Positions 44,912 through 53,739 of a DNA stretch of 64,000 nt are shown here, one piece after another. Numbering within the stretch: the first letter of the stretch is position 1; every line of letters begins with the position of its first letter. The notes below the pieces were generated by a model. The model was not told the DNA's origin, made no database searches, and saw only the letters and a list, made by a program, of their open reading frames with translations. Made by a program: the position numbers and the translations under genes. Source of the stretch: CBFDBF01 sp050293315 (GTDB taxonomy: Bacteria; Pseudomonadota; Gammaproteobacteria; Chromatiales; Chromatiaceae); assembly GCA_050293315.1 (NCBI GenBank), contig JBNKMS010000005.1, positions 1 to 64,000 of the forward strand, in the 5' to 3' direction.

Positions 44912-45343
44912 ATGAATAAAGCCAATGCTGACGCGTGGAATATTGCGGAAGGGAAACATAATGGCTATCCATCCCAAATAAGATACAGACCAAAGTTAAA
45001 TTTAGAGCATCTTCAGTCAAAATTCCCTAAATTGCTCACTGCGATATGGGAATACGAATCAAATAAGACAAATAATCATCTTCCTTGCCCAGAAGTTTAC
45101 GACTCTATGCAGAGTTTCGAGACAAAGCTTACTGACAGCCTCGAAGAAAAAGATGCGGGTGTAATAACCTTTATTTTCACATCAAACGGCCAAAGAAAGT
45201 TTTGTTTTTATGTGAATGACATAGATATAGTAACTAATATTCTAAATACGGTAATTGAACCAGGTTTACCAATTCAATTAACTGTTGAAGAAGATAAAGA
45301 GTGGCAAGAGTTTAAAAGCATATTGGATATTATTGATGAATAA
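44912..45343 (+). CDS. Hypothetical protein resembling DUF695
   Basis: No assigned function. The start chosen has AGGA 6 nt upstream and gives 143 residues; an ATG at 44894 is possible. No signal peptide, so cytoplasmic. The order of features (PSQIRYRPKLN, LLTAIWEYES, QSFETKLTDSLEE, VITFIFTSNGQRKFCFYVND) resembles the DUF695 family by eye; not verified. Its stop is 3 nt before an attC-like site, as in an integron cassette. Confidence 0.65.
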   Translation: MNKANADAWNIAEGKHNGYPSQIRYRPKLNLEHLQSKFPKLLTAIWEYESNKTNNHLPCPEVYDSMQSFETKLTDSLEEKDAGVITFIFTSNGQRKFCFYVNDIDIVTNILNTVIEPGLPIQLTVEEDKEWQEFKSILDIIDE

Positions 45344-45346
45344 TGC

Positions 45347-45408
45347 GCATAACAATGTACACCTGAGGGGCGTCGCGCTCCGCCTTGCCCCCTATTCAAA
45401 CGTAATAT
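45347..45408 (+). other. attC-like site between cassette-like genes
   Basis: It starts with GCATAAC (R'' core RYYYAAC), has an internal GAGGGGC/GCCCCCT pairing, and ends near CGTAATAT, a degenerate R' (one base off GTT). It begins 3 nt after one stop codon and ends 6 nt before the next start codon, the spacing of integron cassettes. Length 62 bp, within the attC range. Confidence 0.45.
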
Positions 45409-45414
45409 AATGAT

Positions 45415-45855
45415 ATGAAAGGAATCGTAATTATAATTTTATTTTTTACACCACTGGCATATGCCGGTGAATATGTATTAATAAGCCAACCAGATTCACA
45501 GGAATTGGTAGAGCAATGCTCAAGGGATGCCCCAGTAATTGAAGGCACATGGAGCCCTACAAAAGCAGAAATTGAGGAGCTAGAGGCCGACCTACATAAA
45601 CTAAAGGAGATAGATGCAACTGGCTGTTGCGGATCAGGGAAATTAGATGGAGATCCAACAGATTACTACCGCCAATACGCTGGCATTATTGTAAAAGGCA
45701 AAAAATATATATACATAAATTCTGTTCCAGATGAATGGCATGGCTCAAAACACAAGCCACAGGTTGTGTGTGACGGAGGCAAGTATTTTTGGGGCGCGGT
45801 GTATGACCCAGATACTAAGAAATTCAGCAATCTGGCATTTAATGGAGAGGCCTAA
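45415..45855 (+). CDS. Hypothetical secreted protein
   Basis: Not recognised. 146 residues with a signal peptide (GIVIIILFFTPLAYAGE). The mature part has a Cys in VEQCSRD, a vicinal pair in TGCCGSGK and VVCDGGKYFWG, plus a charged helix (KAEIEELEADLHKLKEID). It is probably periplasmic. It starts directly after the attC-like site and is A+T-rich. Confidence 0.65.
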   Translation: MKGIVIIILFFTPLAYAGEYVLISQPDSQELVEQCSRDAPVIEGTWSPTKAEIEELEADLHKLKEIDATGCCGSGKLDGDPTDYYRQYAGIIVKGKKYIYINSVPDEWHGSKHKPQVVCDGGKYFWGAVYDPDTKKFSNLAFNGEA

Positions 45856-45943
45856 ACTTTATAAAACCAGCAAAGCCTGGGTATAGGGCGGCATCAATAG
45901 AAGGAGGCGCATCAATTTCTTTCGGAGAACGGATGCCTAGAAG

Positions 45944-46399
45944 ATGAAAAAGATATCAGGATCAACTTTCTACTTTAAAAAGCTATTCCCGACGCTGTGG
46001 TTTGGCTTTTTAGCAATATTTTTCGTCACGTCATTATCTGCTGGTGCGGCAGAAGAACCTATTATGTTTCTGGTCATGCCCGTTTTTATGGGACTGTTCG
46101 GGTATTTCTTTTTTAAAAAAATGCTATGGGATCTGGCCGATGAAGTATATGACGAAGGTGAATCATTACTGTTTCGCAAGGGCAACAAAGAACAGAGGGT
46201 GCATCTCAAAGAGATTATCAACATAAGCTACGCCCAGTTTAACTCACCGGAGAGAGTAGTCTTACAGGTTCGATCAGATGGCGCTATCGGCAAGGAGCTG
46301 GCTTTTATGCCCCCGATGAGATTCAATTTTTTCTCGAAAAACCCTCTTGTAACGGAACTGATCGAGAGAGTGGATCGCGCTAGAAACACCTACAAGTAA
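45944..46399 (+). CDS. Hypothetical membrane protein
   Basis: Not recognised. 151 residues: two N-terminal helices (LWFGFLAIFFVTSLSAGA and PIMFLVMPVFMGLFGYFFF), then a soluble C-terminal half (VYDEGESLLFRKGNKEQRVHLKEIINISYAQFN) that could be a small beta fold of the PH-like kind. The SD is weak. It lies within the A+T-rich accessory patch. Confidence 0.65.
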   Translation: MKKISGSTFYFKKLFPTLWFGFLAIFFVTSLSAGAAEEPIMFLVMPVFMGLFGYFFFKKMLWDLADEVYDEGESLLFRKGNKEQRVHLKEIINISYAQFNSPERVVLQVRSDGAIGKELAFMPPMRFNFFSKNPLVTELIERVDRARNTYK

Positions 46400-46490
46400 G
46401 GAGACGCGAGAGATAGAGCAATCACAAATCATACCGCACCCTCTTTTGTGATAGGGCCGAATTATAGCTAGAACTAAAATGGAGAAACGA

Positions 46491-46937
46491 ATGTTCGATC
46501 TTATAAAAAAGCATTTTGCGACATTTGTCCAAGGGACAATGTTTGGCTTTGGGTTTTGTCTTGCGGCATGGATATTATTCTTTATCTTTCAAGGGGTACA
46601 GCACAGCCCATCAGATACACAACATGAGACTAATAGTGAATCGGTAATAACAAAGAAAGAATCGTCAATTTCATTTCATGATGTAGAAGAGATAGAACGC
46701 AACAATCGCACCTATTTTATTGGCACAGTTAAGAATAATGGCTCATCCACAAAGAACAGCACCTCCATTGAGATCAATTTATTCTATAAAGGAAAATTTG
46801 TTGACCAATATTCAACCTATTTAAGCGGTAATCTAGAACCAGGTGAAGAGAGATATTTTAAAATATCTTGTGGGTGTAAAAATGAGCCTCCAGCAAAGCA
46901 CGATAGCTACAAAATAAGATCTATTGGTGATTTTTAG
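46491..46937 (+). CDS. Hypothetical membrane-anchored protein, FxLYD-like domain
   Basis: The start chosen has GGAGA 6 nt upstream and gives 148 residues. One N-terminal helix (FGFCLAAWILFFIFQG) anchors a polar linker and an extracytoplasmic domain. Its pattern (FIGTVKNNGSSTKNSTSIEI, LFYKGKFVDQYSTYL, LEPGEERYFKI) resembles the FxLYD-type immunoglobulin-like fold. Function unknown. An attC-like site lies between it and the next gene. Confidence 0.65.
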   Translation: MFDLIKKHFATFVQGTMFGFGFCLAAWILFFIFQGVQHSPSDTQHETNSESVITKKESSISFHDVEEIERNNRTYFIGTVKNNGSSTKNSTSIEINLFYKGKFVDQYSTYLSGNLEPGEERYFKISCGCKNEPPAKHDSYKIRSIGDF

Positions 46938-47014
46938 GTTAAGGAAAATTGGTTCGCAACAGATATTTCGCTAATATTAGCAATAATTGTGCGCTGATCC
47001 AGATATTCTCTGTA

Positions 47015-47064
47015 GCTCACTGGGGTACCACTTTACTGTGCGCCCCTCGCCTAAGACGTTAGCC
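47015..47064 (+). other. attC-like 3' half-site
   Basis: GCGCCCCTCGCCTAAGACGTTAGCC matches the site at 1268-1292 in its GCGCCCCT block and TA(T/A)GACGTTA end. R' is GTTAGCC. A GGGG block 20 nt upstream can pair with the CCCC. No clear R'' was found. A gene starts 5 nt downstream, typical of cassette borders. Confidence 0.45.
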
Positions 47065-47068
47065 ATGC

Positions 47069-47560
47069 ATGAATATGATGTATATTAAAATCAAAACATC
47101 TCGCATGAAATATATTTTACTTCTCATAGTAACTGCCAGCTTCGCTGCTACTGGAGTATTGATACTCATGCATAATGGGCCAACATGGATTGGTTGGATG
47201 AGTATTGTTTTTTTTGGTTCTGGAATTCCTCTCTTCCTATGGCAGATTGCTGATAATAGACCTCGTTTAATAATTGACGATGAAGGCGTGAACGATAGAA
47301 CCTTAGGTGTAGGCAAAATACTATGGAAAGATATTGGTGGCGCCTACCTAAAAAGCATTCAGAATAATGACTTTATATGCTTGCAACTCAAAAACTCTGA
47401 AGAATATGTTGCAAAATTAAGTCCAATCAAAAAGGCATCAGCGAGCGCCAATGAAAAGCTAGGATTCACGCCCCTATCTTTGAATCTTAGCGGGGTATCT
47501 GCAGATACAAGCCAAATATTGGAACTTGTACTTAAGATGTCTGAGGTAAGTAATGGCTAA
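47069..47560 (+). CDS. STM3941-like membrane protein
   Basis: Function unknown. 163 residues with two helices (YILLLIVTASFAATGVLILM and WIGWMSIVFFGSGIPLFLW), then a soluble domain (RPRLIIDDEGVNDRTLGVGKILWKDI, in pieces: LIIDDEGVND, ILWKDIGGAYL) and LSLNLSGVSAD. This layout resembles the STM3941 family, often found as integron or island cargo. It overlaps the next gene by 8 bp. Confidence 0.65.
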   Translation: MNMMYIKIKTSRMKYILLLIVTASFAATGVLILMHNGPTWIGWMSIVFFGSGIPLFLWQIADNRPRLIIDDEGVNDRTLGVGKILWKDIGGAYLKSIQNNDFICLQLKNSEEYVAKLSPIKKASASANEKLGFTPLSLNLSGVSADTSQILELVLKMSEVSNG

Positions 47561-47993
47561 CATGCACACTGTCCAAGGCGGCTGCCACTGTGGGAATATC
47601 ACATATGTGGCGGAATTTACAAAAGATCTATCTACCTACACTCCGCGCGCTTGTGATTGCAACCTTTGTGCTAGCCATGGCGCCGCATACGCCTCAGATA
47701 GAAATGGCTCTCTCAAAATATGCATTAGAGATAGACAGAACGTAAATATGTACAGACAAGGAAGCAGAATTGCTGATTTTATCATTTGTAAGCAATGCGG
47801 AGTTTTGACTGGGGCATGTTACAAAGAAGAGGGCCGCACTTTTGGATCGATAAATGTACGCTCCAGCAATGCATATAATGACTTTAATGAAGGCCAATCA
47901 GCACAGCTTGAGCAACTAAGTGATGAAGAGCGTATAGAACGCTGGAAAAGATATTGGTTCACAAATATAGTGATTGAATATGAAGACAGATAA
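47553..47993 (+). CDS. GFA-family (glutathione-dependent formaldehyde-activating-like) protein
   Basis: Zinc-binding protein of the GFA fold; most members are uncharacterised, some act on formaldehyde-glutathione or other thiol adducts. Family Cys motifs are HTVQGGCHCGNI near the start, RACDCNLCASHGA, and FIICKQCGVLTGA. 146 residues, cytoplasmic. It overlaps the STM3941-like gene by 8 bp, so the two are co-translated. Confidence 0.85.
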   Translation: MANMHTVQGGCHCGNITYVAEFTKDLSTYTPRACDCNLCASHGAAYASDRNGSLKICIRDRQNVNMYRQGSRIADFIICKQCGVLTGACYKEEGRTFGSINVRSSNAYNDFNEGQSAQLEQLSDEERIERWKRYWFTNIVIEYEDR

Positions 47994-48057
47994 CCATATG
48001 CAATAGTATCTACCGCCCCGTGCAGCACATGTAAAACCAGATAATACGAGTGAAACT

Positions 48058-49122
48058 ATGGGTAATTTGGAACACATCGGTTTCAGCGACTGGTTCAGAT
48101 CCAGACTTGATAACGAAATGCGCTCATCTCACGAGATTGCCCGCATAGTCTCTGTGCACAAAGAGAGCTATACCGTCACAAATGGTGATGGTGAGATCTT
48201 CGCAGAACTCTCTGGCAATCTTCTCTACAGCGCCGGGTCCGCAATGGATCTGCCCACAACCGGCGACTGGGTATACTCAGACCTCCACGATGATGATACC
48301 CACGCAATAATATATGGCATCTTGCCCAGGAAGACGCTTCTAAAAAGAAAGGCGGCCGGCAGAGAGGTGGGGTTCCAGCTGGTGGCCGCAAATATAGATG
48401 TCGCCTTCATTATCCAATCTCTGAATGAGGACTTTAATCTCCGAAGGTTAGAGCGCTATCTGGTTATGGTGAACGAGAGCGGGATTGAGCCAGTCGTCTT
48501 ACTAAGCAAGTCCGATCTTATGTCAAAAGCTGAGATTGAGCAGGCCGTACACAGGGTAGATGACATCTCTCCCGGCGTTACAGTTATGGCTTTCAGCAAT
48601 TTCCATCGAAATAGCATCGACGTAATCATCAATTCACTACAGAGCGGCCTTACCTACTGCCTATTAGGATCGTCCGGTGTCGGTAAGACCACCCTACTAA
48701 ACAGCATATTGGGCAGAGAGGCCTTTGCCACCAAGCCAGTAAGAAAAGCAGAGAGTAGAGGCCGACACACCACCACTACCCGTCAACTGGTTCAAATAGA
48801 GAACGGGGCGATGATAATAGACACCCCAGGGATGAGAGAGCTGGGAGGCATCGCGGTGGATAACGGACTGGACGAGACCTTTGCAGAAATACTTGAGCTC
48901 TCCAGAAGCTGTAAATTTAGCAACTGCTCCCACACCAACGAGAAAGGGTGTGCAATCCTATCTGCCATTGAGAGTGGCGTGTTATCCGAAGAGCGATATC
49001 GAAACTACCTGAAGATGAAGAGAGAATCAGAATTCAATCAGATGTCTTATCTAGAAAAAAGGAACAAAGAGAGGAGCTTTGGCAAGATGGTCAAGGAGAT
49101 TATAAAGAACAAAAAGAGGTAA
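48058..49122 (+). CDS. rsgA: Ribosome small-subunit-dependent GTPase A
   Basis: Circularly permuted GTPase that assists late 30S assembly. 354 residues: OB fold (AELSGNLLYSAGSAM, PTTGDWVYSDL), G4-type LLSKSDLMSKAE, P-loop GSSGVGKTTLLNSILG, G3 DTPGMRELGG and the zinc motif CKFSNCSHTNEKGC. The C-terminal helix is Lys-rich. It restores core-like composition after the accessory patch; a second rsgA elsewhere cannot be excluded. Confidence 0.9.
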   Translation: MGNLEHIGFSDWFRSRLDNEMRSSHEIARIVSVHKESYTVTNGDGEIFAELSGNLLYSAGSAMDLPTTGDWVYSDLHDDDTHAIIYGILPRKTLLKRKAAGREVGFQLVAANIDVAFIIQSLNEDFNLRRLERYLVMVNESGIEPVVLLSKSDLMSKAEIEQAVHRVDDISPGVTVMAFSNFHRNSIDVIINSLQSGLTYCLLGSSGVGKTTLLNSILGREAFATKPVRKAESRGRHTTTTRQLVQIENGAMIIDTPGMRELGGIAVDNGLDETFAEILELSRSCKFSNCSHTNEKGCAILSAIESGVLSEERYRNYLKMKRESEFNQMSYLEKRNKERSFGKMVKEIIKNKKR

Positions 49123-49131
49123 CATACCGAC

Positions 49132-49905
49132 ATGAACATAATCTGGATGGGATTTACCGCCAGTCTCCTTGCGGGCCTGCTGACCGGAGTGGGTGCTCTA
49201 TGTGTTTTCTTTTTTAGAAAGATATCTACCAGGCTTGAAGATGGACTGCTCAGTTTCGCTGCCGGTATTATGCTGGCAGCATCGTTCTTCTCTCTGCTAC
49301 TTCCTGCCATAGAGTATGGCGAAACATATTTCCATAGTAAAAACTATGCAGTGTTGATCGTCACCGCAGGCATCATGTCCGGCGCGGTCCTGCTGTTCCT
49401 GTTACATCGCTATATCCCACATGAGCATTTTTTCTCAGGGCACGAGGGACCGGACGTAAAGGCATTGAGCCGTATCTGGCTGTTTGTGATAGCCATAACC
49501 CTACACAACTTCCCTGAGGGTATGGCCGTCGGTGTCGGCTTTGCCGGTAACGATGTTGCCAACGGTACGAGTCTGGCCTTCGGCATCGGCATACAGAATA
49601 TCCCTGAAGGACTTGCCGTGGCGGTCTCCCTGATCTCCATCGGCTATTCAAGAATGCGCTCCTTTCTTATCGGCTTTCTAACCGGCCTGGCAGAACCGAT
49701 CGGTGGGCTGTTCGGGAGTTTTGCAGTATCCTTTGCCGGCCCAATGATGCCGTGGTTCCTCGCCTTTTCCGCCGGCGCCATGCTGTTCATCATCAGCGAT
49801 GAGATCATCCCTGAGACCCATCGCAGGGGCTACGAAATCCTGGCCACTTTCAGTCTATTGTTCGGCTTTGTCTGCATGATGTACCTGGACGCAACCCTCG
49901 GCTAA
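49132..49905 (+). CDS. ZIP-family metal transporter
   Basis: Inner-membrane importer of divalent metals such as zinc. 257 residues, about eight helices. The two metal-site helices are intact: LHNFPEGMAVGVGF and QNIPEGLAVAVSL. A His-containing loop (PHEHFFSGHEGPD) lies between helices 3 and 4. It follows rsgA by 9 bp and may share its transcript. Confidence 0.92.
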   Translation: MNIIWMGFTASLLAGLLTGVGALCVFFFRKISTRLEDGLLSFAAGIMLAASFFSLLLPAIEYGETYFHSKNYAVLIVTAGIMSGAVLLFLLHRYIPHEHFFSGHEGPDVKALSRIWLFVIAITLHNFPEGMAVGVGFAGNDVANGTSLAFGIGIQNIPEGLAVAVSLISIGYSRMRSFLIGFLTGLAEPIGGLFGSFAVSFAGPMMPWFLAFSAGAMLFIISDEIIPETHRRGYEILATFSLLFGFVCMMYLDATLG

Positions 49906-49955
49906 GATCGACACTAAATCCAAGCCATTGACCCATCATAACGGGGGATACGGAG

Positions 49956-50528
49956 ATGAACCGGAGAGACAGAAACAAGATCCTCATTACCCTTATGCTC
50001 AGCGCTATCATTTTGCCTTTGGGGTGCGAGAAAAACGAGCAGCAGCCCGAAGAGATCGCTCGCAGCGACGCACCCCAACTGGAGAGAGCAGCAACACCAG
50101 AGCCACAAAACAGCCTGCTTCCAGAGTTATTGGATAGACTTAAACAGGGCAAAGATATCCATCCCCTATTGAGCAGCGAAATAGTCTTTGTATTTCACTC
50201 GGATGATCGGTGCAGCGGCAGCACAGATGGCATCATAACCACCCTCCCCGCAAACAGCATCGACTCCCCATTCATAATTCAAGTGACAAATGACGGAGAT
50301 GGCTGGACCTGCGAAAAAAGAGAGCCATCCGAGCAGGAGATGGAGTTTGATCTAAAACAACACCTAGCCCAATGGGATCGTATTGAGGTTAGCGAAAACA
50401 GCCAGCAAGACGGCCCTTTCTACATTGAAGGTGGAGGCGAGTCTGACTATATTGTGATTCATGTTAAAAGAATCAACGCAAGAGATGTTATCTATAAATT
50501 TGAATACCGCAGCGAAGATCCGGGGTAA
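49956..50528 (+). CDS. Hypothetical lipoprotein
   Basis: Not recognised. 190 residues with a lipoprotein signal (LITLMLSAIILPLGC, lipobox LPLGC), so membrane-anchored after Cys 24. A Pro/Glu-rich linker follows, then a domain with FVFHSDDRCSGST, GDGWTCEKREPSE and VIHVKRINARDVIYKFEYR. The two further Cys may form a disulfide. It lies between the ZIP gene and nhaA. Confidence 0.7.
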   Translation: MNRRDRNKILITLMLSAIILPLGCEKNEQQPEEIARSDAPQLERAATPEPQNSLLPELLDRLKQGKDIHPLLSSEIVFVFHSDDRCSGSTDGIITTLPANSIDSPFIIQVTNDGDGWTCEKREPSEQEMEFDLKQHLAQWDRIEVSENSQQDGPFYIEGGGESDYIVIHVKRINARDVIYKFEYRSEDPG

Positions 50529-50632
50529 TCATATTGTACCCGCGATCTATGCCACTCTTTTTGGCAACTATCTCTTACCAGATATATTCGATCAGCGCCC
50601 TTACAATAAAGCGCTGAGGCTATAATCAGCAA

Positions 50633-51826
50633 ATGATCTTAGATAAATTAAAAGATTTTCTGCGCCTTGAGGCCGCCAGCGGGATACTCCTTCTGATAGC
50701 CGCCATACTGGCGATGATGGCCGAAAACTCACCTGCCGATATCTATTACAATGCACTATTGGATATACCGGTAGCAATTCAGTTTGGTGAATTTGCTATA
50801 GCGAAGCCACTCCTGCTGTGGATCAATGACGGCCTAATGGCCATATTCTTTTTTCTCATTGGGCTGGAGGTAAAGCGGGAGTTTTTGGCAGGAGAGCTGT
50901 CAGATCCATCCAGAGTCGTCCTGCCTGTCATCGCGGCAGTTGGCGGCATGGCCGTACCAGCTGCGATCTATGCCACTGTCAACTGGGGCGACCCGGTAGC
51001 GATGAAGGGTTGGGCGATCCCATCAGCCACGGATATCGCCTTTGCACTTGGCGTGCTAGCGCTTCTAGGCAGCCGTATCCCACATACACTCAAGCTGTTT
51101 CTGATGACCCTGGCCATCATCGATGACCTGGGCGCGATCATAATCATTGCACTGTTTTACACCGCAGACCTGTCGCTCACATCACTGCTTGTGGCAATAG
51201 TCGCCATTCTTATCCTGACCTTACTGAATCGAAAAGGGGTATTGGGCCTGGCACCATATCTGTTAGTAGGTTTTGTACTCTGGGCTGCGGTACTGAAATC
51301 CGGGGTCCACGCAACACTGGCAGGCGTACTGACAGCACTCTTTATTCCATTTAAAAAGGCCCCGGGTGAGACACATACTCAACTGGAGAGGATGGAGCAC
51401 GATCTACATCCGGTGGTCGCCTATGGAATTCTGCCACTCTTTGCCTTTGCCAACGCAGGCATACAGTTTGATGGCATAACTATTGACTCCTTTCTGCACC
51501 CCGTGCCCTTGGGCATTGCCGCCGGCCTCTTCTTTGGGAATCAGATTGGTGTGATGGGATTTAGTTGGGTAGCGATAAAGCTTGGGGTCTCACAACTGCC
51601 GGATGATGTTAGCTGGATCCAGCTGTACGGCGCCGCACTGCTTTGCGGTGTTGGCTTTACTATGGGCCTATTCATCGGCTCGCTCGCCTTTGAACAGGGG
51701 GGCGCCGACTACGCGATAGACGACAGACTGGGCATTCTGCTTGGTTCACTCATATCAGGTGTGACCGGGTATATGGTGCTACGCTTCCTAGGCAACAGAG
51801 ACAGCGGCAACAGTACAGCGGGCTAA
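50633..51826 (+). CDS. nhaA: Na+/H+ antiporter NhaA
   Basis: Electrogenic antiporter that expels sodium and controls pH. 397 residues, about twelve helices. Ion-site motifs are intact: ATDIAFALGVLALL and the paired Asp in IIDDLGAIIIIALFY. EASSGI-like start (RLEAASGILLLIAAILAM) and LFIPFKK are typical. A TATAAT lies only 6 nt before the ATG with no good -35 at standard spacing, so no promoter is called. It fits the halophilic theme of the adjacent ectoine operon. Confidence 0.95.
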   Translation: MILDKLKDFLRLEAASGILLLIAAILAMMAENSPADIYYNALLDIPVAIQFGEFAIAKPLLLWINDGLMAIFFFLIGLEVKREFLAGELSDPSRVVLPVIAAVGGMAVPAAIYATVNWGDPVAMKGWAIPSATDIAFALGVLALLGSRIPHTLKLFLMTLAIIDDLGAIIIIALFYTADLSLTSLLVAIVAILILTLLNRKGVLGLAPYLLVGFVLWAAVLKSGVHATLAGVLTALFIPFKKAPGETHTQLERMEHDLHPVVAYGILPLFAFANAGIQFDGITIDSFLHPVPLGIAAGLFFGNQIGVMGFSWVAIKLGVSQLPDDVSWIQLYGAALLCGVGFTMGLFIGSLAFEQGGADYAIDDRLGILLGSLISGVTGYMVLRFLGNRDSGNSTAG

Positions 51827-51900
51827 ATTACCAGGTTACAGGGCGAGAAGGGGGCCTGATTGATACCAAAACCGGTTTGCCACTGCCGGCCGCTCTCTGC

Positions 51901-53289
51901 TCAATAAAACCTTTTACCCAAGAGATAGATAATAGTCCCTGCAATAACACCGGGTGCAACACTATACATGCTACCCCCCAACCCCACTTGTTGCCACAAT
52001 AGAAAAACAGTGAGGCCGCCAATAAGCATACTAATGGCAAGAGACTGCGGGATACGTTTTCCTAGCGCATTGATAATCACCAGCGGCACAAAAGCGGAAC
52101 CAAGCAGACCCCAAGCATCCAGCACCAACGCAAACACCGATTCACTGCCGCTAAGAGCTATATATACGGCAACACCCAACACCGTAGCGGTGATTACCTT
52201 GGCCGCCCATAAGGAGTGGATCTTGCCTGGACGTTGTGCAAAATCACGGGTGATGGCGGCTGAACATGAGAGGATCAATGAGTCTGCGGTGGACAGTGTC
52301 GCGGCAAACAGTGCGGCCAGAACTAGTCCCGCCATGGCCTCAGGAAGTACCAGCAGCGCCATCGTGGGGAGTGCCAACTCAGGATCAAAATCAGCGCTCT
52401 CCGGGAAGGCGATGCGACTGAGCAAGCCGACAATAATGGTGGCTCCGTAAAACAGGGTGAACCAGGTGTAATAGTAGAAACGCATACGGTTTATCTGTGA
52501 TGCGTCCTGTAGGCTGATAAAACGGATGACTATGTGTGGCTGTCCGACTACGGCGAAACCGGCAATCAGCCAGCCGAGAATAAAGAGTATGATGCCGATC
52601 AGATCGGTCTGTGGAAACCAGGCCAGATAGTTGCTATCGACCGCGGCCATCTTTTCCAGTGCCATTGAATAGCCCCCGGCCATTTCCATACCACCAGCTA
52701 TCAACATCCCCATACCCAGGAGCATTACCAGTGATTGCGCCGCATCGGTCCAGATAGAGGCTCGTAGTCCGCCAGCTGCGCTATACAACAGCACTATGGC
52801 TGCACTGATTATGATCCCCCATGTTGGCTCCCACTCCAATAATACCGACGTTGCCTTGCTACCCGCCTTGAGTTGGGCAGCAGCATAGAGGGTCAACAGA
52901 AAAACTGTAAGCAGGCCTATTAGACGGCGCAGTCCATGATTCTCCTCACCATGCCAATGAGCCAGTAGGCCACCATAAGAGTGCACCTTGGCAGAACGGG
53001 ATGCGTCATGTATCGACCTGAGGGTGAGGAGTGAAGCCATCAGATCACCCAAGATCCACCCAATCATCAGCCATATCGAAGAGAGGCCGGTGGTATAGGT
53101 AAGGCCGATCATACCGATGAACATAAAGCCACTATTGTTGGTTGCCACAGCAGAGAGACCGGCCAACCAGGCCGGTACGCTCTTACCTACAACCAGGTAA
53201 TCTTCGGTTGTCTTTCTACTTTTGGTGACCGATGCAAGGCCTATCACCAGAAACAGGAGCAGGGACAATAGGAAGCTGCCGGCAATCAT
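51901..53289 (-). CDS. Sodium:solute symporter (SSS family)
   Basis: Sodium-coupled uptake carrier with about thirteen helices over 462 residues. Family signs are TEDYLVVGKSVPAWLAGLS, SGFMFIGMIGLTYTTG, the core GGLRASIWTDAAQSLVMLLG and AALFAATLSTADSLILSC (sodium site). It resembles the proline/PutP branch. It lies 36 bp downstream of ectC on the same strand, so its substrate may be ectoine, proline or another compatible solute; this is inference. Confidence 0.88.
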   Translation of the reverse strand: MIAGSFLLSLLLFLVIGLASVTKSRKTTEDYLVVGKSVPAWLAGLSAVATNNSGFMFIGMIGLTYTTGLSSIWLMIGWILGDLMASLLTLRSIHDASRSAKVHSYGGLLAHWHGEENHGLRRLIGLLTVFLLTLYAAAQLKAGSKATSVLLEWEPTWGIIISAAIVLLYSAAGGLRASIWTDAAQSLVMLLGMGMLIAGGMEMAGGYSMALEKMAAVDSNYLAWFPQTDLIGIILFILGWLIAGFAVVGQPHIVIRFISLQDASQINRMRFYYYTWFTLFYGATIIVGLLSRIAFPESADFDPELALPTMALLVLPEAMAGLVLAALFAATLSTADSLILSCSAAITRDFAQRPGKIHSLWAAKVITATVLGVAVYIALSGSESVFALVLDAWGLLGSAFVPLVIINALGKRIPQSLAISMLIGGLTVFLLWQQVGLGGSMYSVAPGVIAGTIIYLLGKRFY

Positions 53290-53325
53290 ATTGCTACTCG
53301 TTGTCGTTGATTATGGATTAAGTGG

Positions 53326-53739
53326 TTATTCCTGCCCGGACTCAGGCATATCCTCTATCAGGGGGTATACCCCTTCGCGGTCATGCACTTCAGTCCCAGT
53401 CAATGCCGGATTGAATACACAGATCATGCGCATGTCCTCTTCAGCGCGTAGATAGTGCCGCTCATGCCCGTTGAGGGCATACATGGTACCGTCAGAAATA
53501 GGATGCACCACTCCGGTTTCCAGGTCTTCGATCTCACCTCTGCCACCGACACAATAGACGGCCTCCAGGTGGTTCTTATAATGGATATAGGTCTCGGTGC
53601 CAGCAAATATGGTGGTATCGTGAAATGAAAAACCCATGTCTTCGTGGCGCAGCAACAGGCGCCTGCTGGCCCAGTTGCCGTTTGCTGCAGCGATGTCCCT
53701 GTCGCTACCTATGATCTCATCCAGGCGACGCACGATCAT
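53326..53739 (-). CDS. ectC: L-ectoine synthase
   Basis: Cyclises N-gamma-acetyl-diaminobutyrate to ectoine. The 137-residue cupin protein starts MIVRRLDEIIGSDRDI and has the family segments MGFSFHDTTIFAGTETYIHYK and EAVYCVGGRGEIED, then MYALNGHERHYLRA and FNPALTGTEVHD. The metal ligands lie in these cupin strands. The start overlaps ectB by 4 bp. Confidence 0.95.
   Translation of the reverse strand: MIVRRLDEIIGSDRDIAAANGNWASRRLLLRHEDMGFSFHDTTIFAGTETYIHYKNHLEAVYCVGGRGEIEDLETGVVHPISDGTMYALNGHERHYLRAEEDMRMICVFNPALTGTEVHDREGVYPLIEDMPESGQE

Noticed and set aside
50621..50632. TATAAT before nhaA as a promoter
   Set aside because: It is only 6 nt from the ATG and no -35 lies at 16-18 bp; chance is likely.
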